DNA from: Dactylonectria macrodidyma
Taxonomy: Eukaryota; Ascomycota; Sordariomycetes; Hypocreales; Nectriaceae
DNA: 64,000 nt
Direction: 5' to 3'
NCBI GenBank assembly: GCA_020744425.1
Contig: JAGMUV010000029.1
Coordinates: 806,001 to 870,000 of the forward strand
The notes under the pieces are model-generated. The model was not told the DNA's origin and did no database searches. It was given only the letters and a program-made list of their open reading frames with translations. The translations under genes were made by a program, and so were the position numbers. Position 1 is the stretch's first letter, and each line of letters begins with the position of its first letter. Below, in pieces: positions 1 through 11,252 of the stretch.

Positions 1-189
1 GCCCCAACGGACCCAACTGCAGGGGATCTTATGCGACTTCAACAGGAATCTGAGCCTTCAGTACGGCACAGATTGCGTGTTCTTCCTACGAATAAGTAGT
101 CGATAGGACTCGGTAATTCAAGCTCTCGAGTAAACCAATACTCCATGACATCCCAATCGTCCAAAGGTATTCGAGTCGGCCAGGTAATT

Positions 190-2089
190 TTAGAGGCCAC
201 GTTCTCTTGATCCAGAATCTAGCCTCTCGAGTCGTGCGAGCAGCGTATTGACTGTACGCTGTGCCGACTCGTTCACCACCTGCATCGGCTCGTCGCCCGT
301 GACACGGAGCTCTTGCAGATAAGCCGCGCCGATGTCTCGAACCTTTTTGACCAAACTGAAACCGTTATCCTCATGAACCTCTTCTGACATATGCTCTAAA
401 ATTTCGAGAACGTCGCTAGATGACGGTGTCAGTACGCCGCAGCGGAACCCAGTCACTCAACGAGCGGGAAGAGCCCGGGGGGAGCTGACCTGACAATGCT
501 ATGGTGTGTAATGCCGGGTATCGGGCCAAGATTCTGCAGGAGATTTGACTTCAAGTAAAGGCTAGTGATCAAGATATTGACAGTCTGCGCCACATGACCA
601 CGACAGGGCTGCGGGAATCTAGCCAAGCCCCCGTTCCACCGCAGTTCTGGGATGAGATTATCCAGTACTGCCTGGATCCAAGCCATGCTTTCTCTTAAAG
701 TGTCCGTTGGTGCTTTGTACGTCATGTCTCCTTTGGCGTCCTCCCAGACTAGCATGATATCAATGAGACTGTTCAGCCCGGTGATGAATTGCTCGTCGTC
801 CCTCAGCCACGTCTCTGCCGCCCCTGGCCAGAGCATGGATAGATCCAGCTCTGGATCGGGTACTCCGAGCTCTGCATCTGATAGCGGCAGAGGACGCATG
901 GTTTCTAGTATTTTGGTGAATGAACGACATGGGAGGTAGCTAAGGGATGGGTCGCCTCGCAGCTCAGCGGCCCTAGAGGCTGTCAGTTTGAAAGACTCTG
1001 GGGGAAAGCGAAAAAAAGAGAATTCAAGGTTGCCCATTACAGTTGCCACATGGACATGAGCCAGTAGAGCCTCTTCAGCATCTCCTGATCATGTAATGAT
1101 CTTGTTTCCCGTTCGCCGTCGCAAAAGAGCAGCCACTGGACGCCCGCCATGGCATCCTTAATGGCCTGATAGACGCGCAGCTCAGCGACGCCGTCAAGTG
1201 CATGCAAGGACGAGGCGACGTTATAGCACGAGATGCACCAGTCGAGGGTATACGCCGCCGGCCGCTGCAGCATATGTTCTTGATCGATGATGCCGACGCA
1301 TTTCGCGACCGTCACGCCGCGGTACTTCTGGAAGCTCCTCCGCCGAAGGGTGGTCACGGTCACGGCGCAGGTTGACAGGACGAGAGCGCAAAACGTCGGG
1401 TTGCTCTCATCTTCGCGCTGGAGGAGTCGTTGCAGAAACCGCTTCTTGTGCAGGAGTGAGGCGAGAGGCCAGACGAAGCGCGACCAGTCGGTGAGAATCG
1501 TCAGAACGAGCGAGCGAGAGCACAGTCCGTGAAAGTCGTGGCATCCCGACACTGACACAGGGGAGGCCTCGCTGTTGTTTTCCCCCACGAAAGGGGACGA
1601 GACAGGATGTCCAGGGATATAGTGTGATGCTGCTGTCAGCTGTGATCCCGAAGGCGCGGAGGAGGTCGACGCAGGCGATGTCGTCGCATCCCCATCCCTC
1701 AGCGTTTGTCGCCGGACAGAGCTGCAGCGATCTAGTCAGCAGACTGGCTCTTCAGAATCAAAGAGCAGGCGGCACAGTGACCGAGCAGGCCAGCACCAGA
1801 TTGTCGTACCGCTTCGCCGGTCCTCTTTTGCGTCTGACCTTATCCTGGGTGCAGCTGGTGCCTGACAACTGGCACCCTCGACATGCTGTCTCGCCGACGG
1901 GGTAGTGACACTTCGCAATTTCAGCAACGTTAGCCAACCGCGACTTGTGAGAACTGAGAACTGAGAGCGAGGCCTCGGCATGTTCACCTTGACTTTCCGG
2001 CTCCGACATGTATCGCATGCCGTCAAATTGCGGGGGGACCTCGACGCATTTGGCACCGGGGGTAATGCAGTCGTCTCCGTCTCGACCAT
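190..2089 (-). CDS. Zn2Cys6 transcription factor, five exons
   Basis: Fungal binuclear zinc-cluster regulator, expected in the nucleus. I join five exons on the minus strand: 2089-1988, 1910-1810, 1721-1041, 972-490 and 415-190. They total 1593 nt and give 530 residues with every junction in phase. The first intron splits the zinc cluster: exon 1 ends in CDTCRSRKVK and exon 2 opens C-x8-CRGC-x6-C, so splicing gives the canonical CX2CX6CX8CX2CX6C followed by a basic RRKRGPAKR linker. Introns 3 and 4 end in CTAG with CTGAC branch motifs just upstream, which supports the joins. The middle region is Ser/Thr/Pro rich and the C-terminal half is helical, as in regulators of secondary-metabolite clusters, but no cluster lies in this window. 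The second intron is the least certain join. Target genes are unknown. Confidence 0.8.
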
Positions 2090-2720
2090 GTTTGTGGGGT
2101 CATCAATCCTGTGATCGACTCACTTCGGATGGATGGGTACTCCGGAATGAAGTTGGCGTTGGAGACTTGTGGGCTCGGAGTTTCTTTTCAGGCCAGCAAA
2201 GGGGAGGGGGGGGGGGGGGGGGGGGGGGGGTGCCTCGGCTTTCTGTACGGATAAATGGCAGGATTATGTGTGGGGATCGGAAGCTTTTTTCGGTATCAAA
2301 ATCTCCTCCTGACTCTGACGCTCGCTTGTCCAAGTTTCTTGGTAGAGGCGTGTGACCAATGATGTCGTGGAGGAGCCACAAATCACAGAGCAGAAACTCG
2401 CCGCTAGTGTGCAAACCTAGCCGGGTGCATTGCTGATCATTTTATGTTGGCCAGGGTTCGGGAAGCGAAAGATCTGGAGCGAGCCCCATTATGTGTACGG
2501 ATAGGTGTGTGTAGATTGTGTTGTTCAAGGGATGGCAGTGTACAAGCCTCGACCCAGCATTCTGGATGAAGACAATCGCAAGGTGGGTTTCATGGGGTGC
2601 AGAGGTGGCATGTTGGCCCACAGGATGGCAGAGTTCAAGTGTAGCAGGCTTGTTGAATTACTGAATGCAAATTTAGAGCACAAGCTAGAAGCGGATTGTA
2701 CATCTATTGAAGTAGGGCGC
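2090..2720. other. Upstream region of the zinc-cluster gene, no gene seen
   Basis: Between the start codon of the zinc-cluster regulator and the solo LTR I see no convincing gene. Its notable content is a long G run (2206-2230). A short plus-strand open frame from 2505 runs into the LTR and ends there, so it is not a credible gene. Confidence 0.5.
2206..2230. repeat. Homopolymer of 25 G
   Basis: An uninterrupted run of 25 G on the plus strand, preceded by GGGGA. It lies about 115-140 bp upstream of the zinc-cluster gene start. Such runs can form G-quadruplexes and are prone to length change and sequencing error, so the exact length is uncertain. Confidence 0.85.
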
Positions 2721-2915
2721 TGTGACGGGAGCGCCTGGAGTGCTGAACCCAGGGTGGGGTCGATACGTAACTAGGGCGCACGGGGCAGGCCGCAGGGACT
2801 ATCAACGCGTCTACGCGTCTACGCGCCTGCCCGCTTTCTCTCTTTCCTCTTCATCGTAGTATTCTCGCAATACAGTGGCATTACCTCTTGAGTTGACCTC
2901 ACCTGGCCCGTGACA
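2721..2915 (-). mobile_element. Solo LTR, 195 bp, with 5-bp target duplication
   Basis: The element begins TGTGACGGG and ends CCCGTGACA, and is flanked on both sides by GGCGC (2716-2720 and 2916-2920). A second copy in the opposite orientation lies at 46969-47163, has the same length and carries its own flanking 5-bp repeat. TG..CA ends, a 5-bp target duplication and no internal coding region identify a solo LTR left by recombination between the two LTRs of a retrotransposon. It contains a short internal tandem of CGTCTACG-type units. Confidence 0.88.
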
Positions 2916-3211
2916 GGCGCGCTGAATCCATCTTCATGTCGGTTACGGAAGGAAAATGAAGCTCATCGGATAACTCTAACGAAAGATATTGCGAAATACG
3001 CGTCTTGATCAATGAGGCTTTCTCCATCTACCTAAAGGACGGGAGCTCTAATAACTCTAACCCCGCGTCTCAAATAGCGTTATGTGGGGATAAGCTATTT
3101 GCTCCGTCATCGCGACGTCCTCCTAAGCTGCTTCCATTCGCCACGCCCCCCACCTATTCCAGCCACATTTTGTCAGCGATAAGAGTGGTTCCCAGCCTCA
3201 CTATCTAGTAT

Positions 3212-4831
3212 CTACACTTGCTGACTCGGAGCAATCTTTTCCTGGGCGGCGAATGCCTCGGCCGCTCGCTGCTCGGCCACAGTAACGTACTTGTTAAACT
3301 GGCGGGTCGGCACCTTCTTTATAAAAAGCTCGTCTAGCTCCTCATATGTCCTCCTGCGGGTCTCGGGAACGAAGAACCAGGCCATAACAGCAAAGATGAA
3401 CATGAACGCTCCAAAGACGTATCCGATCTTAGCCTTCAGGTTGGCATAGTCCGGGTTAAACATATAGGGAGCTACAAAGCTCCACATAGTATTAACGGCG
3501 TTAGAGGTCGAGATGGAGATGGCGAGCGTCTTGGCTCGGAGCACCGATGTCGGCAGCTCACCGGCGAGCACGTAGACGGTAGAGCCGACGCCGACGTTAT
3601 AGAAGAAGTTAAACATGGTGTAGAAGCCCACAGATGCCGTGACGGCGGCCTTTGTGTCGAAGGAGCCTGAGATGGCCATACACAGCATCAGGACGCAGAT
3701 TGAGGAGCATCCGAGGAGATACATGGGGCGACGACCCCACCAGTCAGCCATGAGGAACGCGATAGTGGCACCACCCATGGACAAGACCTCTGCGCCAATC
3801 CTGATCTCGAAAGACTTCTGATCTGAAAGGCCTAGAAATTGGTACATGAGAGCGCCGTAGCTGCCGACGAATCCCAGACCAGCCATTGGCTCGGAGAGAA
3901 ACACCATGATGGCGATAAGGGTCCTTCGGAGGTTCGTGCCGCGGAAGCAGTCAATGTACGATCCGGTGTTAGACAGCTCAGCTTCTTCGAGGGTGAGGCT
4001 AATACGGTGAAGGTGGCCCTCGGCGTCCCGGGGATCCGAGTATAGGCGTTCCAGGGATTTCTTTGCGGCTGACATCTTGCCCATGCGGACCAGGTATACG
4101 GGGGACTCTGGCATGAAGATCTGGCCAACGAGCGCCACGCCGGCAAATCCCCACTGCGCGGCCACTAGGGCCTTCCAGGCCCAGGCTGTTTCCCACTTGG
4201 CTGTGTAGTTTGACATGATGGCGGCGACGAACGGTCCAATGCATTGGGACAGGTTGCAGAAACCAATGGCGGTGGCGCGAATGCCCAGAGGGGCAATGTC
4301 GGCAATATAGGCGGTACAAAGGTTAAGAAGGGCGCCAATAGCTAGGAAGTTCAACATCTTGCCTGCGAAAAACATGGCGAGAGACGTGGCTCCGAACTCG
4401 ATGCCAACAGAGACAATGTTGATGCTCGCGGCTAGTAGAACGATGGGCTTGGAGCCATATCTGTCGGCCAGGAACGAGGCACCCCAGGCGCCCACAATAG
4501 CAGATCCGTTGGGAGCCCCACTGATAATAGACTGCCACTTGGTCGAGATGAAGTAGGTGCCATCAATAAGGACGCCGAATTGCCTCCTAAAGACAGGAAC
4601 GCTAATGATGGCGCCCGACGCGCCTGACTCGAATCCTCGGACAATCAGCGTCCAAAGCATGACACCGATCCAGAACAGAAGTCGAGGATCTTTGCGTAGG
4701 GTCTGTCCCCAAGTGCGATTGTGCTCTTGTTGCTGAATGGCCCGTCCTTGTACCTGGTCGTCGCGGTGTTCGACCATTTGGATGTCATTTCCCTTGGAGG
4801 GATCAACGAGTTTGGACTCGGTGGCCGCCAT
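3212..4831 (-). CDS. MFS sugar transporter (maltose/alpha-glucoside permease type)
   Basis: A 539-residue single-exon major facilitator of the fungal sugar porter family, predicted to span the plasma membrane with 12 helices. Visible family signatures are the loop-2-like LADRYGSKP, PESPVYLVRMGK near the middle of the protein, and PETRRRTYEELDELF at the start of the cytosolic C-tail. I start at 4831 (MAATESKL). The frame is open for 52 more codons upstream, but these are Ser/Leu/His-rich, unlike a transporter N-terminus, and probably belong to the 5' UTR. Substrate is inferred only from family resemblance to alpha-glucoside/maltose:H+ symporters. A C-terminal relic of a close paralogue lies at 34770-35045 and shares TRQF and TVAEQRAAEAF. 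Nothing links it to the neighbours. Confidence 0.88.
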   Translation of the reverse strand: MAATESKLVDPSKGNDIQMVEHRDDQVQGRAIQQQEHNRTWGQTLRKDPRLLFWIGVMLWTLIVRGFESGASGAIISVPVFRRQFGVLIDGTYFISTKWQSIISGAPNGSAIVGAWGASFLADRYGSKPIVLLAASINIVSVGIEFGATSLAMFFAGKMLNFLAIGALLNLCTAYIADIAPLGIRATAIGFCNLSQCIGPFVAAIMSNYTAKWETAWAWKALVAAQWGFAGVALVGQIFMPESPVYLVRMGKMSAAKKSLERLYSDPRDAEGHLHRISLTLEEAELSNTGSYIDCFRGTNLRRTLIAIMVFLSEPMAGLGFVGSYGALMYQFLGLSDQKSFEIRIGAEVLSMGGATIAFLMADWWGRRPMYLLGCSSICVLMLCMAISGSFDTKAAVTASVGFYTMFNFFYNVGVGSTVYVLAGELPTSVLRAKTLAISISTSNAVNTMWSFVAPYMFNPDYANLKAKIGYVFGAFMFIFAVMAWFFVPETRRRTYEELDELFIKKVPTRQFNKYVTVAEQRAAEAFAAQEKIAPSQQV

Positions 4832-5005
4832 GATGAAGGATAAGGATGTTATCTGGTGAAGAAGGATGATTCTGTCGCTTAGTTGGTGTTGGTGATGAGA
4901 CCAGTGGCGACTGGATGACTTGGGCAGAAATTCGAGAAGAGATCTTGACAAGAGAAGCTTTATGTAGCTACTGCACCGCAAGCACATTCACAACCATCTC
5001 CATAA

Positions 5006-5081
5006 ACAGGCTCGGCCGCAACTTCCCCGTTAGCTTCCCCAATAATCAGGTTCGGCCATAACTTCCCCGCTAGCTTTCCCC
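5006..5081. repeat. Two-copy tandem repeat, about 40 bp unit
   Basis: Two adjacent similar units upstream of the sugar transporter, each with CAGG-TCGGCC, AACTTCCCCG and TAGCTT-CCCCA, with a period of about 40 bp. Because they sit 175-250 bp upstream of the transporter start they could be promoter elements, but this is only positional. Confidence 0.6.
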
Positions 5082-6021
5082 AGACTTGAAAACCGGGGAG
5101 AACGAACATGGGATAACCCACGTTGTCGGACTATGCCCTCCTCGGCGATGAATACCCCGCGACTCCACATGGGTTCTAGTCCCGTTTGGCTTCCTTGGCA
5201 CCACAATGCCATTGGTGATTTCGGCGAATCCTCTCTGCGTCTCGGCACTTTCTCCGACTTTGCTCCCGAGACCTCGATTTGCTTCCGAGCTCCGCCAGAA
5301 GTGGCAAGATCACGGTTGCCAAAACGTTGCCAAACTGCTCGGCATTTCATGCTATTCCTGCACTGAGCCGCGCATTCGGGTTATTGATTGTACGTGTGGA
5401 CTGATTGATCTCTGTGTGCTATAGCGAAAGGCCGATTTGGGTCTGTTCCAGAGTGTTAGCTCCTCAGCTATCAATACAACTTGGTTACCTCAATCTACTC
5501 TGACTGCCACGCATCACCGTACATTGACTATGACCTAACGTAACACTTTGATATCGCTCAGTAAGTGTGACCTAACTGTTCTGCTAACATAAACCCCCGG
5601 TTTATTCCTTAGGAATCTGTCTCCAACCTACCCTATAACCCGTACAGGCTAGTTTGGCGACACGACTGTCACAGACTTGACAGTCATATAGTCTAGAAAA
5701 ATAACAGTCCTATTGAATTAAGTAGCTACGAGGCTTCTCTGCCTCTCTAGCTGTTAAAGCTAATTATGCTGTCTGTCTTAAAAATCCCCTTAAAATTCCT
5801 AGTGGTCTAGGGAGTTGAATCCCTAGTCCCCACAACCCCTTGAGACCATTTGTCGCACTCCCCGAGTTGTAGTCCCAGTTCAATCTTCATAATCTGCTTG
5901 ACCTCCTCCCCGCCCACCACCTGTATCTGAGCATTCTTTATAACCTCTGACGTGTGGCGAAGAACCCAAGAGAATTTATTACATTAGAAATGTCATGTGG
6001 TTATATCATGGTTAGAAATAT
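5082..6021. other. Non-coding stretch, no gene recognised
   Basis: No open frame here looks like a real protein. The part from about 5400 to 5950 is AT-richer with many short stops on both strands and could be decayed repeat, but I found no second copy or terminal repeats in the window. Confidence 0.4.
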
Positions 6022-6318
6022 CTAGACTTCCACGCAATTCTTAGCCGAGACACTCAAGGTGAAATTGGAGAAGACGGGATGATCTGCCTTGATCGTTGTC
6101 ACGGACCAAGGTGCGAATCTGATTCTCTCAACATCGCACCGGACGATGGCGGCTTGGATGGATCCTGGTGTGCTGCTTGTGACTGGCGCTGCTGTAGCTG
6201 GTGCACCTGCTTGTGAGGCTGCTGGAGTGGGGGCTTGGGGCGTAGGGACTGACGGAGGCGAAATTTCTGGTTCTGAATCCGTGTCCATGTTATCCCATTT
6301 CGAGTAATCAATAGTCAT
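6022..6318 (-). pseudogene. 5' fragment of a gene duplicated at 61.35 kb
   Basis: A 98-codon frame beginning MTIDYSKWDNMDTDSEPE. It has an Ala/Pro-rich linker and then a conserved block, SIQAAIVRCDVERI followed by HPVFS, after which similarity to the 61.35 kb copy stops and the frame soon ends. The second copy (61353-61958, plus strand) matches through IDYSKW, DTDSEPE, SIQAVIVRC and HPVFS. The family resembles the N-terminus of a fungal protein I recall as MYND-finger related, but I cannot name it securely. The start codon sits directly against the 5' end of the LINE, so the LINE may have inserted in this gene's 5' leader. Truncation at the 3' end suggests a dead copy. Confidence 0.5.
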
Positions 6319-6345
6319 GGAGAATCATTTACTGCTACGCCCTGA

Positions 6346-7503
6346 ATGGCGACAGCCAGCCGCAACCGCAACTGCAACTGCAACCGCCAGCAGCTTCATT
6401 ACCCATCCGATCGTACGCCTCTGCCCTCGCAGCCGACCTCCCAGTGCGCCTCGCGGCGCCGCGCGACAACGATTCCCAAACTGCTCGTGGGACCCCAACG
6501 ACGACCCCTTAAGCCTCGCCAGGCCCGACAACCCCAGGAACAACAGCAGCAAGGAAACCCTGCTATAGCCTATGATGATACTAGGGTCTTCGTACGACTC
6601 CATGAGAAATCCCCTGCTTGGGAAAAGCAACCTTTTGCTATACGAACCCACTTAGCGGACAAGCTAGGCATTAAGCTTGACGCTATTCCGCAAGCATCCA
6701 GGACTAAGACCGGCTGGGCTATCCGCCCAGCGAACCTCGACATTCGCAATAAGATCATCAACGAAGAAGCCTGCTGGGCCCCGGCCTTAGGCGCTGAGGC
6801 TGTTGAGCTCGCGACGAAATGGATCACCTACGTGGTCTCTGAATGCCCTCGGTCCCTAACGGACCTGCTAGGAAAGACTGTGGATTACGAAGCGGCCCTT
6901 AAAGACGAAGTGGAGGCTCAGACAGGCCTACGGGCTGTTAGCTGCCGCCCGTCCCGTCACGATGACCCCACTCAACCGACGAAGACATTGCTCATTTCCT
7001 TCCTTGAGCAGCCGAAGCACGCCTTCCGTCTCTTTGGGACGAGTCGGCTAGCGAGACTGATCCGGAAGACCGCTAGACCCAACCAGTGCAACCTCTGCTA
7101 GGACTACCACTCGCGACACAGCTGCGACCGCACAGCCCGTTGTGTTAGCTGCGGAAGGACCCCCTACGAGGGGATGCCCTGCGAATACGAGACCCAATGC
7201 CTCAACTGCCGAGGCCCTCATGCCTCTGACGATAGGAAATGCCCTGCCCGACCCCGACGACAAAACGGCGTCCTGAAGCGACTAACACAGCCGGAAAAGA
7301 GAGGGATCCGGGAAATCGGCGAGAGGCTGTTCCGTCAGCTCCACCCAGAGCTAGCCGCAGCCGCAGCCGGGTCGTCCCCGGCCCCCGAGGCCGGGGCCTG
7401 GCTCTCGTCGCCTTGTGAGGCCCTGACCATACGACCTACGGAAGGAACGCCCCCGCCCTCCCCGAACAAGCGCAGACGACAAGCCCCCGAGACTCCTAAA
7501 TAA
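6346..7503 (+). pseudogene. LINE ORF1 (gag-like), one in-frame TAG
   Basis: Reads in one frame from ATG at 6346 to TAA at 7501-7503 except for TAG at 7099-7101. After a low-complexity, Arg/Gln-rich start comes a globular region, and then a Cys-rich nucleic-acid-binding tail with CNLC, CVSCGR and CLNCRGPH..C spacing typical of LINE gag zinc knuckles. The stop lies inside the first knuckle (CNLC-stop-DYHS) where Gln or Trp would be expected, consistent with CAG or TGG turning into TAG. The tail ends in a basic KRRRQ segment. The product would bind the element RNA. Confidence 0.8.
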
Positions 7504-10500
7504 TAGGACGACCTTCGCAGCAGACTACCGACAAGACCGCCAATAAGAGACCATTACGCATCTTCCAAGCTAACGTCGGCAAGGACTCGGCATCGCACGA
7601 CTGTGCGCTGGCCCTTGCTGATAGAAGGGGATACGATGTAATAATGATCCAAGAGCCTTGGACCAGTACGCGGAATAACCGCTGCACGACGAAGAACTAT
7701 ACCGCATACCGAACCTTCTCGCCTATATCAAACTGGGAGGGAACTAGCACACGCCCAAGGGTCATGACCTATGTGTCCCTCCGCAGTAAGCTAAACGCCG
7801 ACCAGCTAAGGCCTAGGCCTAAGCCCTCTCGAGATATCCTTCTAATACGAGCTCGTGGCATCTCCTTCCTTAATATCTATCGCCAGCCGGACACGCTAGA
7901 GACCCTCGATTTCCTTGATAGCTGGCCAGTCCCTGGCCGGACCCTTATCGCCGGAGACTTCAACGCCTCACACACGCTTTGGCAAGCAGGACCCCATCGG
8001 CACCAAGGGGCCCGGATCGCAGCTTGGATTGAAGGCAACGATCTTGCTATTCTTAACCAACCGAACCAACCGACTAATAAACACAACAATACCCTCGATC
8101 TCGCGATCTCAAACATCCTCACTGCACAAGCCAGAGTGGAAGACCACCTTGCGACTAGCTCAGACCATTATACACTTAGTATCTCTCTCCCCATCCAACT
8201 AACGCCTCCGCAAGCCAGCCGGATCCGGGTCCGGATCGAGGACCCCGACGACCTAGCCCGACTCGCCGAGTCCGTCGCACAAGGACAGGACTTCCTGCTA
8301 ATAGTCGCGACAACAGCCGAGGAACTTGACTTTGTAGCAGCCCAGCTGCTCGAGCTATTACAAGATGCTATAAAGGTCATCGGCCGGAGCCCTAAGAAGA
8401 ACGGGCGCGCCGCGCCGTGGTGGACCAAGGACTGCGCTAAAGCCCACGCACGATACCAGTCAGCTAAGAGACGGGACCCCGAAGAGGACCTGGGGCCTAT
8501 AACACTCGCTAGGGTCGACTTCCGCAAGATCGTCAGGAAAGCAAAAATCGACTTCTGGAGGAATATTATTAATAATGCTACAACGAACGCTGATATCTTC
8601 TGTATTGCCGGATGGGTCCGTACTCAGAGCGCCTTCCAGCCCCCGCCTCTTCAGGTCGGAGATGAGGTCTTCGAGACCCAGATAGATAAAGCAAACGCGC
8701 TCCGTAAAGCTGCGCTCGAAAGACGAGACACAGGGGATGATATCGAGGACCCGTGGACCCCCCAGGTGCCTGACGCCCCTGACCTTCCCTTTTCTACGCT
8801 GATCTCAGCTGAGGAAGCGGAAGACGTGATGATAAAGACAGGAAACACATCCCCCGGCGCAGACAACGTGACTACAGCGATTATCCGGGCCTGCTGGCCA
8901 GTTATCGGCGAATACATCCGGTAGCTCTACGAGAGATGTCTCTGCTTAGGGCACTACCCGAAGGCGTTTAAAGGCGCAGAGGTTATTATAATCCTGAAGC
9001 CTGGAAAGAGGGATCTTTCTTCCCCGCGCGCTTGGAGACTGATTTCCTTACTTTCCTGCCTCGGCAAGGGACTGGAAAGATTAATCGCAAGACGCCTCGC
9101 CTTTGTGGCGATCGACCGGAAGGTCCTGTACAAGAACCAAGCCGGGGCTCTGACGAAGAGGTCTGCTGTAGACCTCATCGCTGCCCTGGTCCACGACATC
9201 GAAGCTGCCCTCGCCCGAGGGCTCGTCGCGACCCTTGTGACGATGGACGTTCAAGGCGCCTTTGATACAGTCCTCCGGAACCGACTTCTGCTACGACTCT
9301 GTCAGCAGGGCTGGCCGGACCTGCTGGTCCGCTGGGTGGCCTCTTTTATGACTGACCGCACAGCCCGAGTCCACTTCCAAGATGCGGTCACGCCTCTCTC
9401 TGCCCTAGAATGCGGTCTCCCTCAGGGCTCGCCTGTCTCGCCGATCCTTTTCCTGCTTTACACAGAGCCGGTCTATAAGATCAGGATCAAGCCGAACCCT
9501 TGCCCGGGGTTCAATCCGGTCACTATCATACGCTATGGCTATGCAGATGATATCGCTTCTCTCCACATCGGGGATACACTTCGCGAAACGACAGACGAGG
9601 CGATGACCAATATCGAAGAGATAGACGACTGGGGATACGACAATGAGGTCAGCTTTGACTCAGCAAAGACCGAGATAATGCACTTCTCACGGAGACAAGA
9701 AGACTGCAGCCCGACGATCGTACACAAAGGTCAGACTAAGGCGCCGGAAGGAGCCCTCCGCTGGCTGGGCGTCTGGCTGGATAAGAAGCTATCGTTTAAG
9801 ATACATGTGGAAAAATGGGCGATTAAGGCCCGAGCCATCGCTAACCTCCTGCGAGGCCTCGCTAACACAGCTCGCAGGCCTCCTCCTGATAAAGTCCGCC
9901 TTGCCATTAAGGCCTGCGTCCTCCCTGTTCTATTCTATGGGGCTGAGGCCTAGTACCCAGGCAAGACAGCGCCGTCTTTACGAGCAGGAGGACCCCAGGT
10001 CTCGACAAAGATCGATCACCTTCTTGACCGCCTTAAATCCGTCTTACATATCGGCATCCGCAGCATCCTTCCAACCTGGAAGACGACCCCATTAGCTGCC
10101 CTTTACCGCGAAAGCGGCATTCCGCCAGTCGAGCAGCTGCTAGATGCTACACGCCTGCGCCACGCAGCCAGCCTCCAAGCCCTAGATCCGAGGCACCCCC
10201 TCACAGCTAGGGCTATCGTCCCAGGCCACAGGCCGGGCCGGAAGCCGATCTACAAGACCCGTCTGCAACGGACTGCGCTACTTCTCCCGCCCTCGCCTCG
10301 GCCAGACCTCCTTCAACGCCAGTACAAACCAATCCAACTATACATCCAGCCGAAGGCGAAGGCCGTTCCGGCCTTTCTTGCCTGGATCGAGACCTTATCT
10401 ACGGAAGACCTCATCGTTTACTCAGACGGATCCCGATCGCAAGACGGGGCCGCGGGCTACGGGTACGTCATCCACCGCAATAAACACTCAATCGGCGAGG

Positions 10501-11252
10501 GGCTAGCCCGGCTAGGCCCCGCTGAGGTGTTCGACGCAGAAGTGGCCGGTGCCTTAGCAGGCCTACGTCACGCAACCAACCTGGCCCAGCCAGGCTCACA
10601 CATTTACGTCTGCCTTGACAATACGTCAGCAGCGGCTGGCTTGCTAGGCCAGCCATCAGAATCCTCACAGGCCCAGTTCCTAGAGTTCCAATTGATCGCA
10701 CGAGCCTATGGGGTAATATCAGTACGATGGTGCCCTGGCCATAAAGGCATCCTCAGGAACGAACAGGCCGACAAGCTGGCTAAAGCAGGAACAGAGCTGC
10801 TAGAACCACCTAGCCTGGCTCCATCCATTGCTTTCAATAAACGGAAGGCCAAGGCCCTCCCCAGAACCCTCTTTAAGGGCTGGTGGCAAGACCACGCCCC
10901 AGACTCATACCGATACTATCAGCTAGAGGCTACCGCCGCTAGCCCAACTGAATTGCAGCTTCCCCGGAAGACTCTCTGACATCTCTTAGCAGCCCGCTCC
11001 GGCCACGGAGACTTTGCTGCATACCACGAGAGATTTGCCCATGATGACGCTCAGTTCGAGTGCTCATGCGGACGGCGGAAATCACCCGACTATCCCTTCT
11101 ATTGCCGCAAGGTTGATCGTCGCCATCGGATAAAGTTAGGGCTTTTTCCGAAGCTGACAATCAATCGCGTAATAGGACTAGACTTCGGCGAGTTCATCGC
11201 GATGATAGAGGCAGCGCATTTCTTCCAAGATATCTGCCCCCACCATCGCTAG
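7500..11252 (+). pseudogene. LINE ORF2: endonuclease, reverse transcriptase, RNase H, three stops
   Basis: One frame runs from 7500 to TAG at 11250-11252 with internal stops at 8922, 9951 and 10977. Domains in order: APE-type endonuclease (QEPW, GDFNASH, SSDHYTL); reverse transcriptase (MDVQGAFDTV, GLPQGSPVSP, catalytic YADD near 9540, LGVWLDKKL); RNase H (VYSDGS, DAEVAGAL, CLDNTSAA, WCPGHKGILRNEQADK); and a C-terminal Cys motif CSCGRR..YC in which the usual His seems lost. Stop contexts (YIR-stop-LY, AEA-stop-YPG) suggest former Gln and Trp codons. The catalytic residues themselves remain. Translation probably began just after ORF1; I see no clear ATG before 7644. Confidence 0.88.

Larger units (their letters stand above)
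6319..11252 (+). mobile_element. Tad/I-type LINE, nearly full length, inactivated
   Basis: A non-LTR retrotransposon with two consecutive ORFs: a gag-like protein with zinc knuckles, then endonuclease, reverse transcriptase and RNase H in one frame. This architecture is typical of the fungal Tad1 clade. Both ORFs read through except for four single in-frame stops (TAG 7099, TAG 8922, TAG 9951, TGA 10977), so the copy is young but dead. The stop codon of ORF1 overlaps the opening of the ORF2 frame, as in LINEs that couple translation by reinitiation. The exact 5' and 3' borders are not resolved; the 3' UTR probably continues to roughly 11.45 kb. Confidence 0.85.

Noticed and set aside
2505..2774. 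An 89-codon plus-strand frame with ATG
   Set aside because: Its last third is inside the solo LTR and it shows no family features.
4832..4987. Upstream in-frame extension of the sugar transporter
   Set aside because: Ser/Leu/His-rich, unlike a transporter N-terminus; taken as 5' UTR.
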